From positions 1 to 64,000 of the forward strand of contig CAVRSD010000007.1 of the NCBI GenBank assembly GCA_963723765.1: DNA of 64,000 nucleotides. The letters are read 5' to 3'. The notes beneath the pieces were generated by a model. It was not told the DNA's origin and ran no database searches. It worked only from the letters and a program-made list of their open reading frames with translations. Below are positions 16,819-25,343 of this stretch, one piece after another; the stretch's first letter is position 1, and each line of letters opens with the position of its first letter. Made by a program: the position numbers and the translations under genes. This stretch comes from DATBAX01 sp963723765. Lineage in GTDB: Bacteria > Acidobacteriota > Terriglobia > Terriglobales > Acidobacteriaceae.

Positions 16819-18309
16819 ATGACCACTGCAATTGCAACCCAGAATAAGGTCCCCAACTACATCAACGGCGAGTGGGTTGAGTCCACGGCCCGCGAGTGGC
16901 TGGACATTATCAATCCCGCAACCGGAGAAGTCATCGGCCAGTCCCCATTATCAGATACCGCCGAGGTCAATGCCGCGATTGAAGCGGCTGTGGCTGCGTT
17001 TCCCGAGTGGCGGCGTACGCCTCCGGAAGATCGCATTCAGCCACTGTTCAAGCTGAAGATGCTTTTGGAAGAACACATCGACGAGTTGGGCCGCATCATC
17101 ACGCAGGAAAACGGCAAGACTTTCGCCGAGGGGAAAGCCGAGTTGCGGCGGGCCATTGAGAATGTGGAAGTCGCCTGCGGCATTCCCATGATGATGCAAG
17201 GCTACAACCTGGAGGACGTTGCTCGCGGTATCGACGAATTCATGATCCGGCAGCCATTGGGCGTGGTTGCGGCCATCACTCCGTTCAATTTTCCTGGGAT
17301 GATTCCGTTCTGGTTTCTTCCATACGCCATCGCCACCGGTAACACTTTTATTCTGAAACCCTCGGAACGAGTGCCGCTTACTATGCGGCGGGCGTTCGAA
17401 CTAATCGATCAAACCGGGATACCCAAGGGCGTCATCAATCTTGTAAATGGCGGGAAGGCTGCTGTCGATGCGCTGCTCGATCATCCCAAAGTTCGAGCGA
17501 TCAGTTTTGTGGGATCAACGCCGATCGCAAAATACGTTTACAGTCGCGCTGCCGCCAATGGAAAACGAGCGCAGTGCCAGGGCGGGGCCAAGAACCACGT
17601 CATCGTTCTGCCGGATGCCGACATGAAAATGGCCACGCAGATCATCAGCGACAGCGCTTTTGGTTGCGCCGGCCAGCGCTGTCTGGCCGTATCAGTAGCC
17701 GTGACGATCGGAGAGGCCCAGAAAACATTCCGCGATTCGATTGCAGAGGCTGCAGCGTCTTTAAAAGTAGGGAACGGATTGGAAGAAGGTGTCCAAATGG
17801 GCCCGGTGATCACGCCGCAGAGCAAATCAAGAATCGAGTCGCTGATTGCCACTGGCGAGAAGCAGGGTGCGAAAGTCCTGCTGGATGGCCGAAAGACGAA
17901 GACTCCGAAACATGCGTCCGGCAACTTTGTGATGCCGACCATCCTCGATAACGTTCCGGCCACAAGTGAATTGACCGATACAGAAATCTTCGGCCCGGTT
18001 CTGAGTTTGGTTCATGCCGACGACATGGACGAAGCTCTGGCTTTTCTTGAGAACAGCGCCTACGGCAATCAGGCATCTCTGTTCACTTCCAGTGGCTCAG
18101 CCGCACGGAGATTCCGCTACGAAGCGCCCGCGGGAAATATTGGTATCAACATCGGCGTAGCCGCGCCTATGGCCTATTTCCCGTTCAGCGGATGGAAGAA
18201 CAGTTTCTTCGGCGATCTGCATGCCCAGGGTCGTGACGGCGTCGAGTTCTATACCGACAAAAAAATAGTAGTTGAGCGCTGGGCGAAAGAACACTCGCGC
18301 AAATTCTGA
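16819..18309 (+). CDS. mmsA: CoA-acylating methylmalonate-semialdehyde dehydrogenase
   Basis: This 496-residue protein is of the MmsA/IolA branch. ITPFNFPGMIPFWFLPYAI replaces the usual PWNxP nucleotide start, GGAKNHVIVLPDAD replaces the ELGGKSP segment that carries the general-base glutamate in ordinary aldehyde dehydrogenases, and FGCAGQRCLAVS carries the catalytic cysteine. These are diagnostic for the CoA-dependent enzymes that turn methylmalonate or malonate semialdehyde into propionyl-CoA or acetyl-CoA with release of CO2. It lies 15 bases after the gabT-like gene and nine bases before another aminotransferase, which fits beta-alanine or beta-aminoisobutyrate breakdown. The family is firm. 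Confidence 0.92.
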   Translation: MTTAIATQNKVPNYINGEWVESTAREWLDIINPATGEVIGQSPLSDTAEVNAAIEAAVAAFPEWRRTPPEDRIQPLFKLKMLLEEHIDELGRIITQENGKTFAEGKAELRRAIENVEVACGIPMMMQGYNLEDVARGIDEFMIRQPLGVVAAITPFNFPGMIPFWFLPYAIATGNTFILKPSERVPLTMRRAFELIDQTGIPKGVINLVNGGKAAVDALLDHPKVRAISFVGSTPIAKYVYSRAAANGKRAQCQGGAKNHVIVLPDADMKMATQIISDSAFGCAGQRCLAVSVAVTIGEAQKTFRDSIAEAAASLKVGNGLEEGVQMGPVITPQSKSRIESLIATGEKQGAKVLLDGRKTKTPKHASGNFVMPTILDNVPATSELTDTEIFGPVLSLVHADDMDEALAFLENSAYGNQASLFTSSGSAARRFRYEAPAGNIGINIGVAAPMAYFPFSGWKNSFFGDLHAQGRDGVEFYTDKKIVVERWAKEHSRKF

Positions 18310-18317
18310 GAGGTTTT

Positions 18318-19610
18318 ATGTCCGATACGATCCAAAAATATAAAGATTATGTGATGACCGGCTTCATGAAGTCGGTCGTCCCTATTGTTATCGACAAGGC
18401 CAGTGGAGTCACGGTGACCGACATCAACGGCCGCGAGTACCTCGACTGTTTTGCGGGCATCTCCGTGGTGAATGCAGGGCACAACAACCCGCATGTGATT
18501 GCCGCAGCCAAAGCGCAGATGGACAAACTGGTGCATTGCGCCTCCTACATTTATCATGCCCAGCCAGTCGCCGATTTGGCTGAGAAAATTGCCCACATTA
18601 CTCCTCATGGATTGACCAAGACGTTTTTTGGCAACGGTGGTGCCGAAGCTATTGAAGGCGCCATGAAGCTTGCTCGCCTCTATAGCGGCAAGCACGAGTT
18701 CATCTCGCTCCATGCCAGCTTCCACGGACGCAGTTGGGGCACGCTGAGCATTACCGGCAACGTGGGACGCAAAAAGCGTGGCGGCCCGTATGCTGCCGGC
18801 GTCAGCTTCGCTCCTGCACCTTACACCTATCGTTCCCAATGGAAGGATCCAGAAGAGTGTGGTCGGCAGTGCGCCAAAGCCATTGAAGATGTAATTCGCT
18901 TCACCACCGCAGGCGATGTGGCCGCTTTTATCGCAGAACCCGTCATGGGCGAAGGCGGGATCATTGTTCCGCCAGCAAATTACTTTAAAGAAGTGAAGAA
19001 AGTTCTCGACCAGCACGGAATTTTGTTTATCGCGGACGAAGTCCAGTCCGGATTTGCCCGCACAGGAAAAATGTTTGCCATCGAGCACTATGGAGTCGTA
19101 CCCGATATTCTCGTCACCGCAAAAGGCATCGCTGATGGTTTTCCGTTAAGCGCCTTTACTACACGTCCTGAAATTGCCGACGCCTACAGACCCGGCGATC
19201 ATCTCTCCACCTTTGGTGGCAATCCGGTTTCCTGCGCGGCTTCTCTCGCTAATATTGAATTCATTCAGAGCGAAAATCTTTGCGCCCGGGCCACGGAAAC
19301 CGGCAACTATGCCATGGGCAAACTGCGCGAATTGCAAAAGGGAAATCCCATGATTGGCGAGGTACGTGGTGCGGGCCTGATGATTGGCGTCGAACTGATC
19401 AAGGATGAAAAGCTGACCCCAGGTACATCCGAAGCCGAGGCCATTCGGGATTCCTTGCTGCGCCAGGGTGTGCTGGTAGGTGTAGGAGGCGTTTATGGAA
19501 ACGTGATTCGTTTCCAGCCTCCGTTAATTATCACCAAGCCACAGATTGATCGCGCCCTTGAAGCTTTTGCCAATGCCTTGCAGGAAGTTGCACAGCCGGT
19601 CACGGTCTAG
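18318..19610 (+). CDS. Class III aminotransferase, AGXT2 / beta-aminoisobutyrate-pyruvate type
   Basis: This 430-residue PLP enzyme has the active-site lysine in ILVTAKGIADGFPLSAF, the cofactor aspartate in LFIADEVQSGFARTGKMFA, and THxG-like FHGRSWGTLSITGNVG. The LDCFAGISVVNAGHNNPHV start resembles alanine-glyoxylate aminotransferase 2 and 3-aminoisobutyrate-pyruvate aminotransferases. Paired with the MmsA-like enzyme nine bases upstream it would make methylmalonate or malonate semialdehyde for that enzyme to use. It is the last gene of the run; the next gene is convergent and 12 bases away. The family is sure; the substrate is inferred from the pairing. Confidence 0.88.
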   Translation: MSDTIQKYKDYVMTGFMKSVVPIVIDKASGVTVTDINGREYLDCFAGISVVNAGHNNPHVIAAAKAQMDKLVHCASYIYHAQPVADLAEKIAHITPHGLTKTFFGNGGAEAIEGAMKLARLYSGKHEFISLHASFHGRSWGTLSITGNVGRKKRGGPYAAGVSFAPAPYTYRSQWKDPEECGRQCAKAIEDVIRFTTAGDVAAFIAEPVMGEGGIIVPPANYFKEVKKVLDQHGILFIADEVQSGFARTGKMFAIEHYGVVPDILVTAKGIADGFPLSAFTTRPEIADAYRPGDHLSTFGGNPVSCAASLANIEFIQSENLCARATETGNYAMGKLRELQKGNPMIGEVRGAGLMIGVELIKDEKLTPGTSEAEAIRDSLLRQGVLVGVGGVYGNVIRFQPPLIITKPQIDRALEAFANALQEVAQPVTV

Positions 19611-19622
19611 CACTGCCGAGGA

Positions 19623-20480
19623 TTAAATCTCGTCTTTGTCTCGATCGAGGTCTTTCGGCGTGCTGAGTTGGTGTCCATCACTCGCGTGTCGGATCTCAAT
19701 TCCGCCATTTACGTTACTCACTTTAATTTCCGTGCCACCATTTCCCAGCTCTCCGTTCAGATCGTGGCCTACCCAATTGTGATTATTCACGTGCAGTCCG
19801 AAATCATTGTGAATTCCGCCGTGCATGGTTGAGGCCTCAAGCTTTGCCTGTGAGTCCGAGGGTAGGGTCAGCTCAACGCTGCCGTTGACCGATGAAATTT
19901 CAATAGAATCCCGAAGACGATCAAACTCGGCTTCCGTATGACCGTTAATATTGGAAAGTTCTGTCGGGCCTTGCAGCCCGTGGGCGGACAAACGTCCATT
20001 GATGCAAGAGGCCCGTATTTCGCCGGCCACGTTTTGAATATCCAACGAGCCGTTGATGAGCTTGATCTCGTCCAGACGAGCATGGCGCGGAACCGTCAGC
20101 GTGTACTCGACGCTAGCAGGGTTGTCCCGGCCAAGAAGATTCCAAGTATGGTCATGATCCGGATATTCCGTACGAATCGAAATGGAGTCCTTGCCCGCGC
20201 TGACCTTAATCTTCGCCTCGTCAAGCCGCTCTTTGCTGTTGGCATACTTCACTGCGTCGACTTTAACCTCGTCCCCGTCCCATCCATTGATATGCACCGC
20301 GCCGTTGATGTTATCCAGTTCGATCCGTCCGTTGGCGGCCAATGTATAAGTTTGGTGGAACTCCTCGGTTAGCTTCCCCTCATGGTCCGATGCATGTCCT
20401 TGAGCTGCAATGAGTAAGAGTGCGCAAAGGGTTCCCAAAACGGTGCCCAGCCAGGTGGCGAGATTTCGTTGGCGCTGCAT
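19623..20480 (-). CDS. DUF4097-like secreted repeat protein
   Basis: This 285-residue protein has an N-terminal signal/anchor segment (WLGTVLGTLCALLLIAAQGHA), then a chain of short strands with recurring N-x-N-G units (LDNINGAVHINGW, LINGSLDIQNV, SNINGHTEAEF, SSVNGSVELTL, SNVNGGIEIRH). This is the pattern of the DUF4097 or adhesin-like beta-helix family. The ATG at 20480 is preferred to the one at 20486 because GGAG directly abuts the latter and sits six bases from the former. These proteins are exported; some are coded beside anti-sigma factors, but none is visible here. The function is unknown. Confidence 0.8.
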   Translation of the reverse strand: MQRQRNLATWLGTVLGTLCALLLIAAQGHASDHEGKLTEEFHQTYTLAANGRIELDNINGAVHINGWDGDEVKVDAVKYANSKERLDEAKIKVSAGKDSISIRTEYPDHDHTWNLLGRDNPASVEYTLTVPRHARLDEIKLINGSLDIQNVAGEIRASCINGRLSAHGLQGPTELSNINGHTEAEFDRLRDSIEISSVNGSVELTLPSDSQAKLEASTMHGGIHNDFGLHVNNHNWVGHDLNGELGNGGTEIKVSNVNGGIEIRHASDGHQLSTPKDLDRDKDEI

Positions 20481-20705
20481 AATCATCTCCTTAAGGGTTT
20501 ATGAAGCTTGGGCCGAAAGAGTTTAGACGGGCCAACTCTCGATAGGTTAGTTACGCCAATCCTCCCAAGAAAGTTCAATTTGGCGGTCTCGAAACTCCCA
20601 ATTACCTTGGTTATCTTCCGCACTATTATCCAGATACTTACAATTCGATCTAACGCGATAGAAGTCGAAGACGGGCCCAACCAGCAGCGGAAAAATAGGT
20701 GTTGT

Positions 20706-21821
20706 TTGAGGTCTTTGCTGAAATCCGGGTACCGTCGCAAGTCCAATACTTGGCTTCACCTCGCCTTCCTGCTTTTCCTTTTCTGTATAGCTTCCAAGCT
20801 GCTAGCCCAAACTCCCCCGGCCGATATCGCTGCTCCAAATGGCAACGATAATGATCGACCTATCCCCATCCTTACCGGTAGCGCAGGCTATTTCAACTTC
20901 ATAACAGCCGGACAAAATCAGATTGACGCCCAAATTAACCCTGTTCTGCTTCTTCCTTTGGGGGATCATTGGCTCATTGAATCCAGAGCAGAGTTCGAGG
21001 GAGCATTTCAACGTCCCGATGGGGGAGGCTCCTACGGCGGCGTGGTGAGCAAGAATCTCGACTATGCGCAGGTGGACTACATTGCCAACCCCTACCTTAC
21101 CGTCACCCTGGGCCGGTTTCTTACTCCGTTTGGCATCTTCAACGAGCGCCTGTATCCCATTTGGATCCGCAGCCTGCAACAGGATCCTTTGATCTATCCC
21201 ATCTCTACCGGTTCGAGCGACGGCATGATGCTGCGTGGTGGATTGCCGGTCAATGCCAAGGCCAACCTGAACTACGCGGCCTATGTTTCAGCAATCAGCA
21301 CGGGACACAGCAATCTGGAATCGGATCGCAATGTCGGAGGCCGCTTGGGAGTTTTTCTGCCCGGTCCCCGGTTTGAGGTAGGGGCATCCTGGCAAAAGCT
21401 GCTGCAAGATGAGCGTTCCAATGCTTTTGGATTCTATTTTGCCTGGCAGCCTGTACGGCTTCCCCTCAACATGCACGGTGAATACGCACGGTCCCGTGAT
21501 GGCAGCGGTTACTGGGTGGATGCGGCGTACCGATTGAGCCAGCTGCCATTCTGGCAGAAAGGAATGCGCCGCCTCGAGCTTGCAGGAAGAGCGGAGCAAT
21601 TTTTCAACGGGCAGATTAACTCAGACGAGGCTGACGCGCTTGACTTGCCCGGCGCGAATACGCGAGAAGGCGAATTCGGCCTTAACTACTATTTGCACGA
21701 CGGACTGAAGGCCGTGGCCAGCTACGGCCGCCAGTTCAGCTCGGACGGAAATGCCAACCTTTGGACGGTGGGCCTTGCGTACCGTTTTGCTTTCCCATTG
21801 GGGCGGGTAAATCCACAATGA
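20706..21821 (+). CDS. Outer-membrane beta-barrel porin-like protein
   Basis: About 371 residues from a TTG start at 20706 (AGGTG just upstream): a basic, hydrophobic signal peptide (HLAFLLFLFCIASKLLAQ) followed by alternating amphipathic strands with many aromatic girdle residues, for example YAQVDYIANPYLTVTLGRF, AFGFYFAWQP and NLWTVGLAYRF near the C-terminus. This is typical of porins of the OprP/DcaP kind. It overlaps the next gene (cytochrome c) by four bases, so it is co-translated with it. The substrate is unknown. An open frame continues upstream to 20508 but shows no protein-like sequence there. Confidence 0.75.
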   Translation: MRSLLKSGYRRKSNTWLHLAFLLFLFCIASKLLAQTPPADIAAPNGNDNDRPIPILTGSAGYFNFITAGQNQIDAQINPVLLLPLGDHWLIESRAEFEGAFQRPDGGGSYGGVVSKNLDYAQVDYIANPYLTVTLGRFLTPFGIFNERLYPIWIRSLQQDPLIYPISTGSSDGMMLRGGLPVNAKANLNYAAYVSAISTGHSNLESDRNVGGRLGVFLPGPRFEVGASWQKLLQDERSNAFGFYFAWQPVRLPLNMHGEYARSRDGSGYWVDAAYRLSQLPFWQKGMRRLELAGRAEQFFNGQINSDEADALDLPGANTREGEFGLNYYLHDGLKAVASYGRQFSSDGNANLWTVGLAYRFAFPLGRVNPQ

Positions 21822-22114
21822 AGATAAGGATCCTATTGCTGATGGGACTTTTGGTACTGGCTTCGGTTGGGTGGGGTGCGTCTTCGTCAGGGAAAAGCGA
21901 TAGTACAAGCATCCCCGTGGTCCGGAGCGCCGCTGAGGCTGACACCATGCGTCTGGAAGGGGAGCGTCGATTCCAGGCCAACTGTGGCCGCTGTCACGCA
22001 GCCCCGCAAAAGTTTCCGCCCAGGATGATGGCGACCATCGTTCGCCATATGCGCGTGCGCGCCACGATTACTGACAAGGACATGAAACTGGTCCTCTTCT
22101 ACATGACGCAATAA
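21818..22114 (+). CDS. Small secreted c-type cytochrome
   Basis: This 98-residue protein has a signal peptide (LLLMGLLVLASVGWGAS) and one haem-binding motif CGRCH near residue 60. A later methionine-rich helix (FPPRMMATIVRHMRVRA) could supply the axial Met. It should be a periplasmic electron carrier of the mono-haem cytochrome c type. The start codon overlaps the porin stop (ATGA). A CuA-like cupredoxin gene follows, so the two may act in one electron or copper transfer chain. Confidence 0.85.
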   Translation: MKIRILLLMGLLVLASVGWGASSSGKSDSTSIPVVRSAAEADTMRLEGERRFQANCGRCHAAPQKFPPRMMATIVRHMRVRATITDKDMKLVLFYMTQ

Positions 22115-22172
22115 CCGCGACTGATAGACAACGATGATGATCAGCTAGACATCTTGGCCGAGCGGGTGGAAC

Positions 22173-22559
22173 ATGGGCGCAATCGGCATGATTCTAGCGG
22201 CACAATTTGCTTCCGCACAAGTCCATGTCATTACAGTTTTGGCGGATAAGGACAGCCGCTATAAGATTGCGGGGGAGAAAACGCCGGAGATTACGGTAAA
22301 GGCCGGAGAGCAGATATTGCTTCAGGTGACGGCGCGAAAAGGAAAATCCTGGAACCGTGATGGATCGATTCATGGATTCTCACTGCTTCACGCCCGGGAT
22401 CGCTCGAAAGTTCCCGGCTGGGACCTTGTGCTCATGCCCGGCAGCCAGGAATTTCATCTGACCGCTCCGGCTGAACCCGGGGAATATATCGTAGTCTGCA
22501 CTGTGATTTGTAGTGAAGACCACGAAGGCATGCATATGAAATTTGTAGTGACACCGTAG
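22173..22559 (+). CDS. CuA-like cupredoxin domain protein
   Basis: This 128-residue secreted protein ends in CTVICSEDHEGMHMKF, which fits the C-x3-C-x3-H-x2-M copper-binding set of the CuA site of cytochrome oxidase subunit II and nitrous oxide reductase. The additional histidine lies in SIHGFSLL. No transmembrane anchor of subunit II is seen and no oxidase subunit I is nearby, so it is a free-standing cupredoxin, probably periplasmic. A ribosome site GGTGG precedes the ATG at 22173. Together with the cytochrome upstream it suggests electron or copper handling. The fold and site are well supported; the role is not. Confidence 0.8.
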   Translation: MGAIGMILAAQFASAQVHVITVLADKDSRYKIAGEKTPEITVKAGEQILLQVTARKGKSWNRDGSIHGFSLLHARDRSKVPGWDLVLMPGSQEFHLTAPAEPGEYIVVCTVICSEDHEGMHMKFVVTP

Positions 22560-22578
22560 AAATCTATAAGGAGTTGTG

Positions 22579-22954
22579 ATGTATCGGATTGCAATCTTGA
22601 TTGGATCTTGCCTATTGGCGATATCTACTTTGGCGCACGCTGGCGACGTGAGAGTCCCACCAGTTCGTGGGCGAGATATCGGACAGTCAATGTGCACTCA
22701 ACATCCATTCGCTCACGCGCTCACACCAGGAGATGCTGAAATCGAAGTCCATGGGCGGCACCGCGAAGGAATGCGCGGATTACTGCGTCAAATATCTGGG
22801 CGGCGTTCTGGTCCTGTCGTCCAAGCAGGACGTTTATCGACTCAGTAATCCAGAAAGAGTGGTTGGATTAACAGGTCAACAGGTACGGATCACCGGCACG
22901 CTCGAGTCAAAGACGAAGACCATCCATGTACTGAAAGTCGAAGTGGTGAAATAG
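22579..22954 (+). pseudogene. DUF5818-like secreted protein with a one-base frameshift
   Basis: A strong ribosome site (AAGGAG, five bases) precedes ATG 22579, which opens a signal peptide (IAILIGSCLLAISTLAHAG). The frame then loses sense after VRVP. One base further on, the second frame continues HQFVGEISDSQCA and CADYCVKYLGGVLVLSS, ending VRITGTLESKTKTIHVLKV, typical of small acidobacterial DUF5818-like proteins. Removing one C from the run at 22656-22658 joins signal peptide and domain into 124 residues. The GTG at 22667 could give an internal start without a signal peptide, but has no ribosome site. A relative without a frameshift is at 31002-31331. The function is unknown. Confidence 0.7.
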
Positions 22955-23015
22955 AGCTGCACAGGTAGACTGTTTTGTTTTGGTCTTATTTACTTCCTGG
23001 TACAGTTGTTTCCCG

Positions 23016-24305
23016 CTACTTTCTTTTAGCTTCCGAAACCAAGTAGACCATCAAGATGCCCAACTCAGGCTCAATAGGATGGCGATACCTGGGATGAGGG
23101 AACGCAAAGTAATACACCGTCGGATAAGACAAGATCAGCCACAAGAACAACCAAGCCCCCGGCCTGCGCTGTCGCAATGCGCGTCCCAGGCCCCAGAAAG
23201 CAAGCACGGATGAAGCCAGGAAGATGGAATCCTTGAACGGGGCAAGCAGAGGGATTTCCGACAAACGCGGGAGTCCGCCCCAGTAATAGATAAACCGCTT
23301 GAGGCTGAGACCTGCGAAGCGTGCGTAGTCTTCGCGGATGAATGCCATCGCTTCCCGCTTGCGTTCCGCTACATAAGCGATTTCTCCCAATTGGCGATAA
23401 CGCCGCATTTCGAAAATATTCTGGCTGGGATGCAGATACTCCATCCATGTGCCATTGGCTCCGGGACCGTTACCGAGTCGCAACTCAGCCCCAAAGTTTG
23501 AACGGATGAATACGAATTTTCCGAACGTCTGATTGTTACGAGCCAGCCACGGCGTGATGCAAGCAATAAAAACTGCCGATGCCAGCACGGCTCCGCCGAA
23601 AGAAGGCTTACCTAGCTTCCAGCGCCGATACCAGGGCCACAATCCGGAAGCTGGCAGGAACGCCAGCAGGGAAGTGTTGGTGAGCGCGCTGACGCCCCAG
23701 AGCAGACCGAACCAGAGCCACGGCTTCCATCCGTCCTTTTCTTCCAACTCGAGTGCCAGCCAAAAAATCACAGCCAGCAACAGAGCGGCCAGACTGGTTT
23801 CCCACACCCAACGGGTACACCAATACATGACCGGCGGGAGCAATGCCCAAAGCCAGGCAGACCAGACAGCCACTCTTTCGCTGAAACAACGCCTGGCAAT
23901 CAGGAAAATAGGAATGCAGGTAAGCGCAGAGAAAATGCTGTTGATACTGAGCAGAACCAATGCCGAGGCATGACTGTAAATGCCGAACAATCTGAAAACA
24001 CCGGCGATTAGGAAAGGATAGAGTGGTGGTTCCCATGCAGTGAGTCCCGTAGTCTCATTGAAAGGATTCCCGAATCCCTGACCCGATGCGATCGACCGTC
24101 CAATCCTCCCCATTTCGAAGCCGAAACTAAAGTTGTCATCAATCGTCTTAAATTTGTAGGTGTGGGCGACGACAATCCAGCCCAGACGCAGAGCAAAAGC
24201 GACGATCACCATCCAGAAGAAAGATGTACGGGCCCGAGCCCACGAGCTTGATTGGCCGAGGGCGCTCCCTGGTTTTGGCGGATACTGAGTTGTGAAATCA
24301 GCCAT
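23016..24305 (-). CDS. GT39-like membrane glycosyltransferase
   Basis: This 429-residue integral membrane protein has about ten hydrophobic helices (WMVIVAFALRLGWIVVAHTY first). An early acidic loop (TIDDNFSFGFEMGRIGRSIASG) and the WEPPLYPFLIAGVFRLFG segment match the ArnT/PMT-type GT-C fold, which uses polyprenyl-phosphate sugars as donors. It would transfer a sugar on the periplasmic side of the inner membrane. The acceptor is unknown and no glycan gene cluster is adjacent. The fold is well supported. Confidence 0.8.
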   Translation of the reverse strand: MADFTTQYPPKPGSALGQSSSWARARTSFFWMVIVAFALRLGWIVVAHTYKFKTIDDNFSFGFEMGRIGRSIASGQGFGNPFNETTGLTAWEPPLYPFLIAGVFRLFGIYSHASALVLLSINSIFSALTCIPIFLIARRCFSERVAVWSAWLWALLPPVMYWCTRWVWETSLAALLLAVIFWLALELEEKDGWKPWLWFGLLWGVSALTNTSLLAFLPASGLWPWYRRWKLGKPSFGGAVLASAVFIACITPWLARNNQTFGKFVFIRSNFGAELRLGNGPGANGTWMEYLHPSQNIFEMRRYRQLGEIAYVAERKREAMAFIREDYARFAGLSLKRFIYYWGGLPRLSEIPLLAPFKDSIFLASSVLAFWGLGRALRQRRPGAWLFLWLILSYPTVYYFAFPHPRYRHPIEPELGILMVYLVSEAKRK

Positions 24306-24429
24306 GCGGAGACTTCATTTGTAGCTGATCCCAACGTGTTGAGCAAGAAATCACTCGGACTGGACTCAAACTGATTTCCTTGCGTTGCACGCGCCCACCC
24401 ACCTAAACTTAAATTGGACTAAAAAAATC

Positions 24430-24738
24430 ATGCCAGAATTCGTGAAGCTAACCACGCAATCCGAACTGCCCGCCGAGGGCCAAGCCAAGGAATTTCCCTG
24501 TGGCGATAAAGTCATCTGCGTTGCCAATATCAGCGGCTCGATCACCGCCATGGACAATGTTTGCCTGCATCGTGGCGGTCCTCTCGGGCAGGGTACGGTC
24601 GAAGGCAATACGGTGGCCTGCCCCTGGCATGGCTGGCGCTGGGATCCAAAGACCGGCGAGGCCACACACAACCCCAAGACCAAGGTCGCCGTGTATCCAG
24701 TCAAGGTTGAAGGTGGCGATGTGATGATCGAGGTATAG
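24430..24738 (+). CDS. Rieske [2Fe-2S] ferredoxin
   Basis: This 102-residue protein has both Rieske ligand boxes, CLHRGG (C-x-H) near residue 45 and CPWHGW (C-x2-H) near residue 65, at the spacing of small Rieske ferredoxins of the NirD or dioxygenase type. It has no signal peptide and is probably cytoplasmic. ATG at 24430 begins the conserved strand FVKLTTQSELP; an earlier start at 24385 adds 15 residues with no support. No reductase or oxygenase gene is adjacent, so the partner is unknown. Confidence 0.92.
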   Translation: MPEFVKLTTQSELPAEGQAKEFPCGDKVICVANISGSITAMDNVCLHRGGPLGQGTVEGNTVACPWHGWRWDPKTGEATHNPKTKVAVYPVKVEGGDVMIEV

Positions 24739-24763
24739 ATCTGCCTACAATAAGACCAGAACC

Positions 24764-25339
24764 ATGAGCCCCGTTACGCACTTCTTTACGGGATGGGTCT
24801 TCGCCAACTGCGCGAAGTTGGATCGCAGGGAGCGGGCCCTGGTTACGTTGGCATCGGTTGCTCCTGATATAGATGGTCTAGGTATTATTCCTGAGCTGCT
24901 CACCCGCAACTCAAACCACCCATTGTTGTGGTTCTCGCTCTACCATCACTCTCTACACACTCTTGTGTTCGCACTTGTAATCGCCACAATCGCGTTTGTT
25001 CTAGCGACCCAAAAATGGAAGGTGGGACTCCTCGCTTTAGTGAGTTTCCATTTACATCTCATCGAAGATCTCGTGGGCTCTCGCGGGCCCGATGGATATC
25101 AGTGGCCGATCCCATACCTAAAGCCCTTCTCCACGACGCTACAGTTGACCTGGCGAGGACAATGGGGGTTGAATGCCTGGCAGAACGTTGTCATCACCTC
25201 AGTACTATTGGTCGTGACACTTTGGCTGGCTTGGCGGCGGGGATTTTCGCCGCTGGAGATGATTTCTGTCCGGGCGGATGCCGCCTTCGTGTCGACTCTT
25301 CGGCGACGATTCCCTCGGCATGGGGAAGCCGTTCAATAA
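24764..25339 (+). CDS. YdjM/DUF457-like membrane-bound metal-dependent hydrolase
   Basis: This 191-residue protein begins SPVTHFFTGWVFAN with the conserved His, then SVAPDIDGLG and LYHHSLHTLVFAL, with LVSFHLHLIEDLVGSRGPDG in the next helix. These His/Asp sets and the four or so membrane helices match the YdjM-type family, proposed to be metal-dependent hydrolases in the inner membrane. It starts 25 bases after the Rieske gene and ends four bases from the convergent DUF1501 gene. The family is well supported; the substrate is not known. Confidence 0.85.
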   Translation: MSPVTHFFTGWVFANCAKLDRRERALVTLASVAPDIDGLGIIPELLTRNSNHPLLWFSLYHHSLHTLVFALVIATIAFVLATQKWKVGLLALVSFHLHLIEDLVGSRGPDGYQWPIPYLKPFSTTLQLTWRGQWGLNAWQNVVITSVLLVVTLWLAWRRGFSPLEMISVRADAAFVSTLRRRFPRHGEAVQ

Positions 25340-25343
25340 ATAC

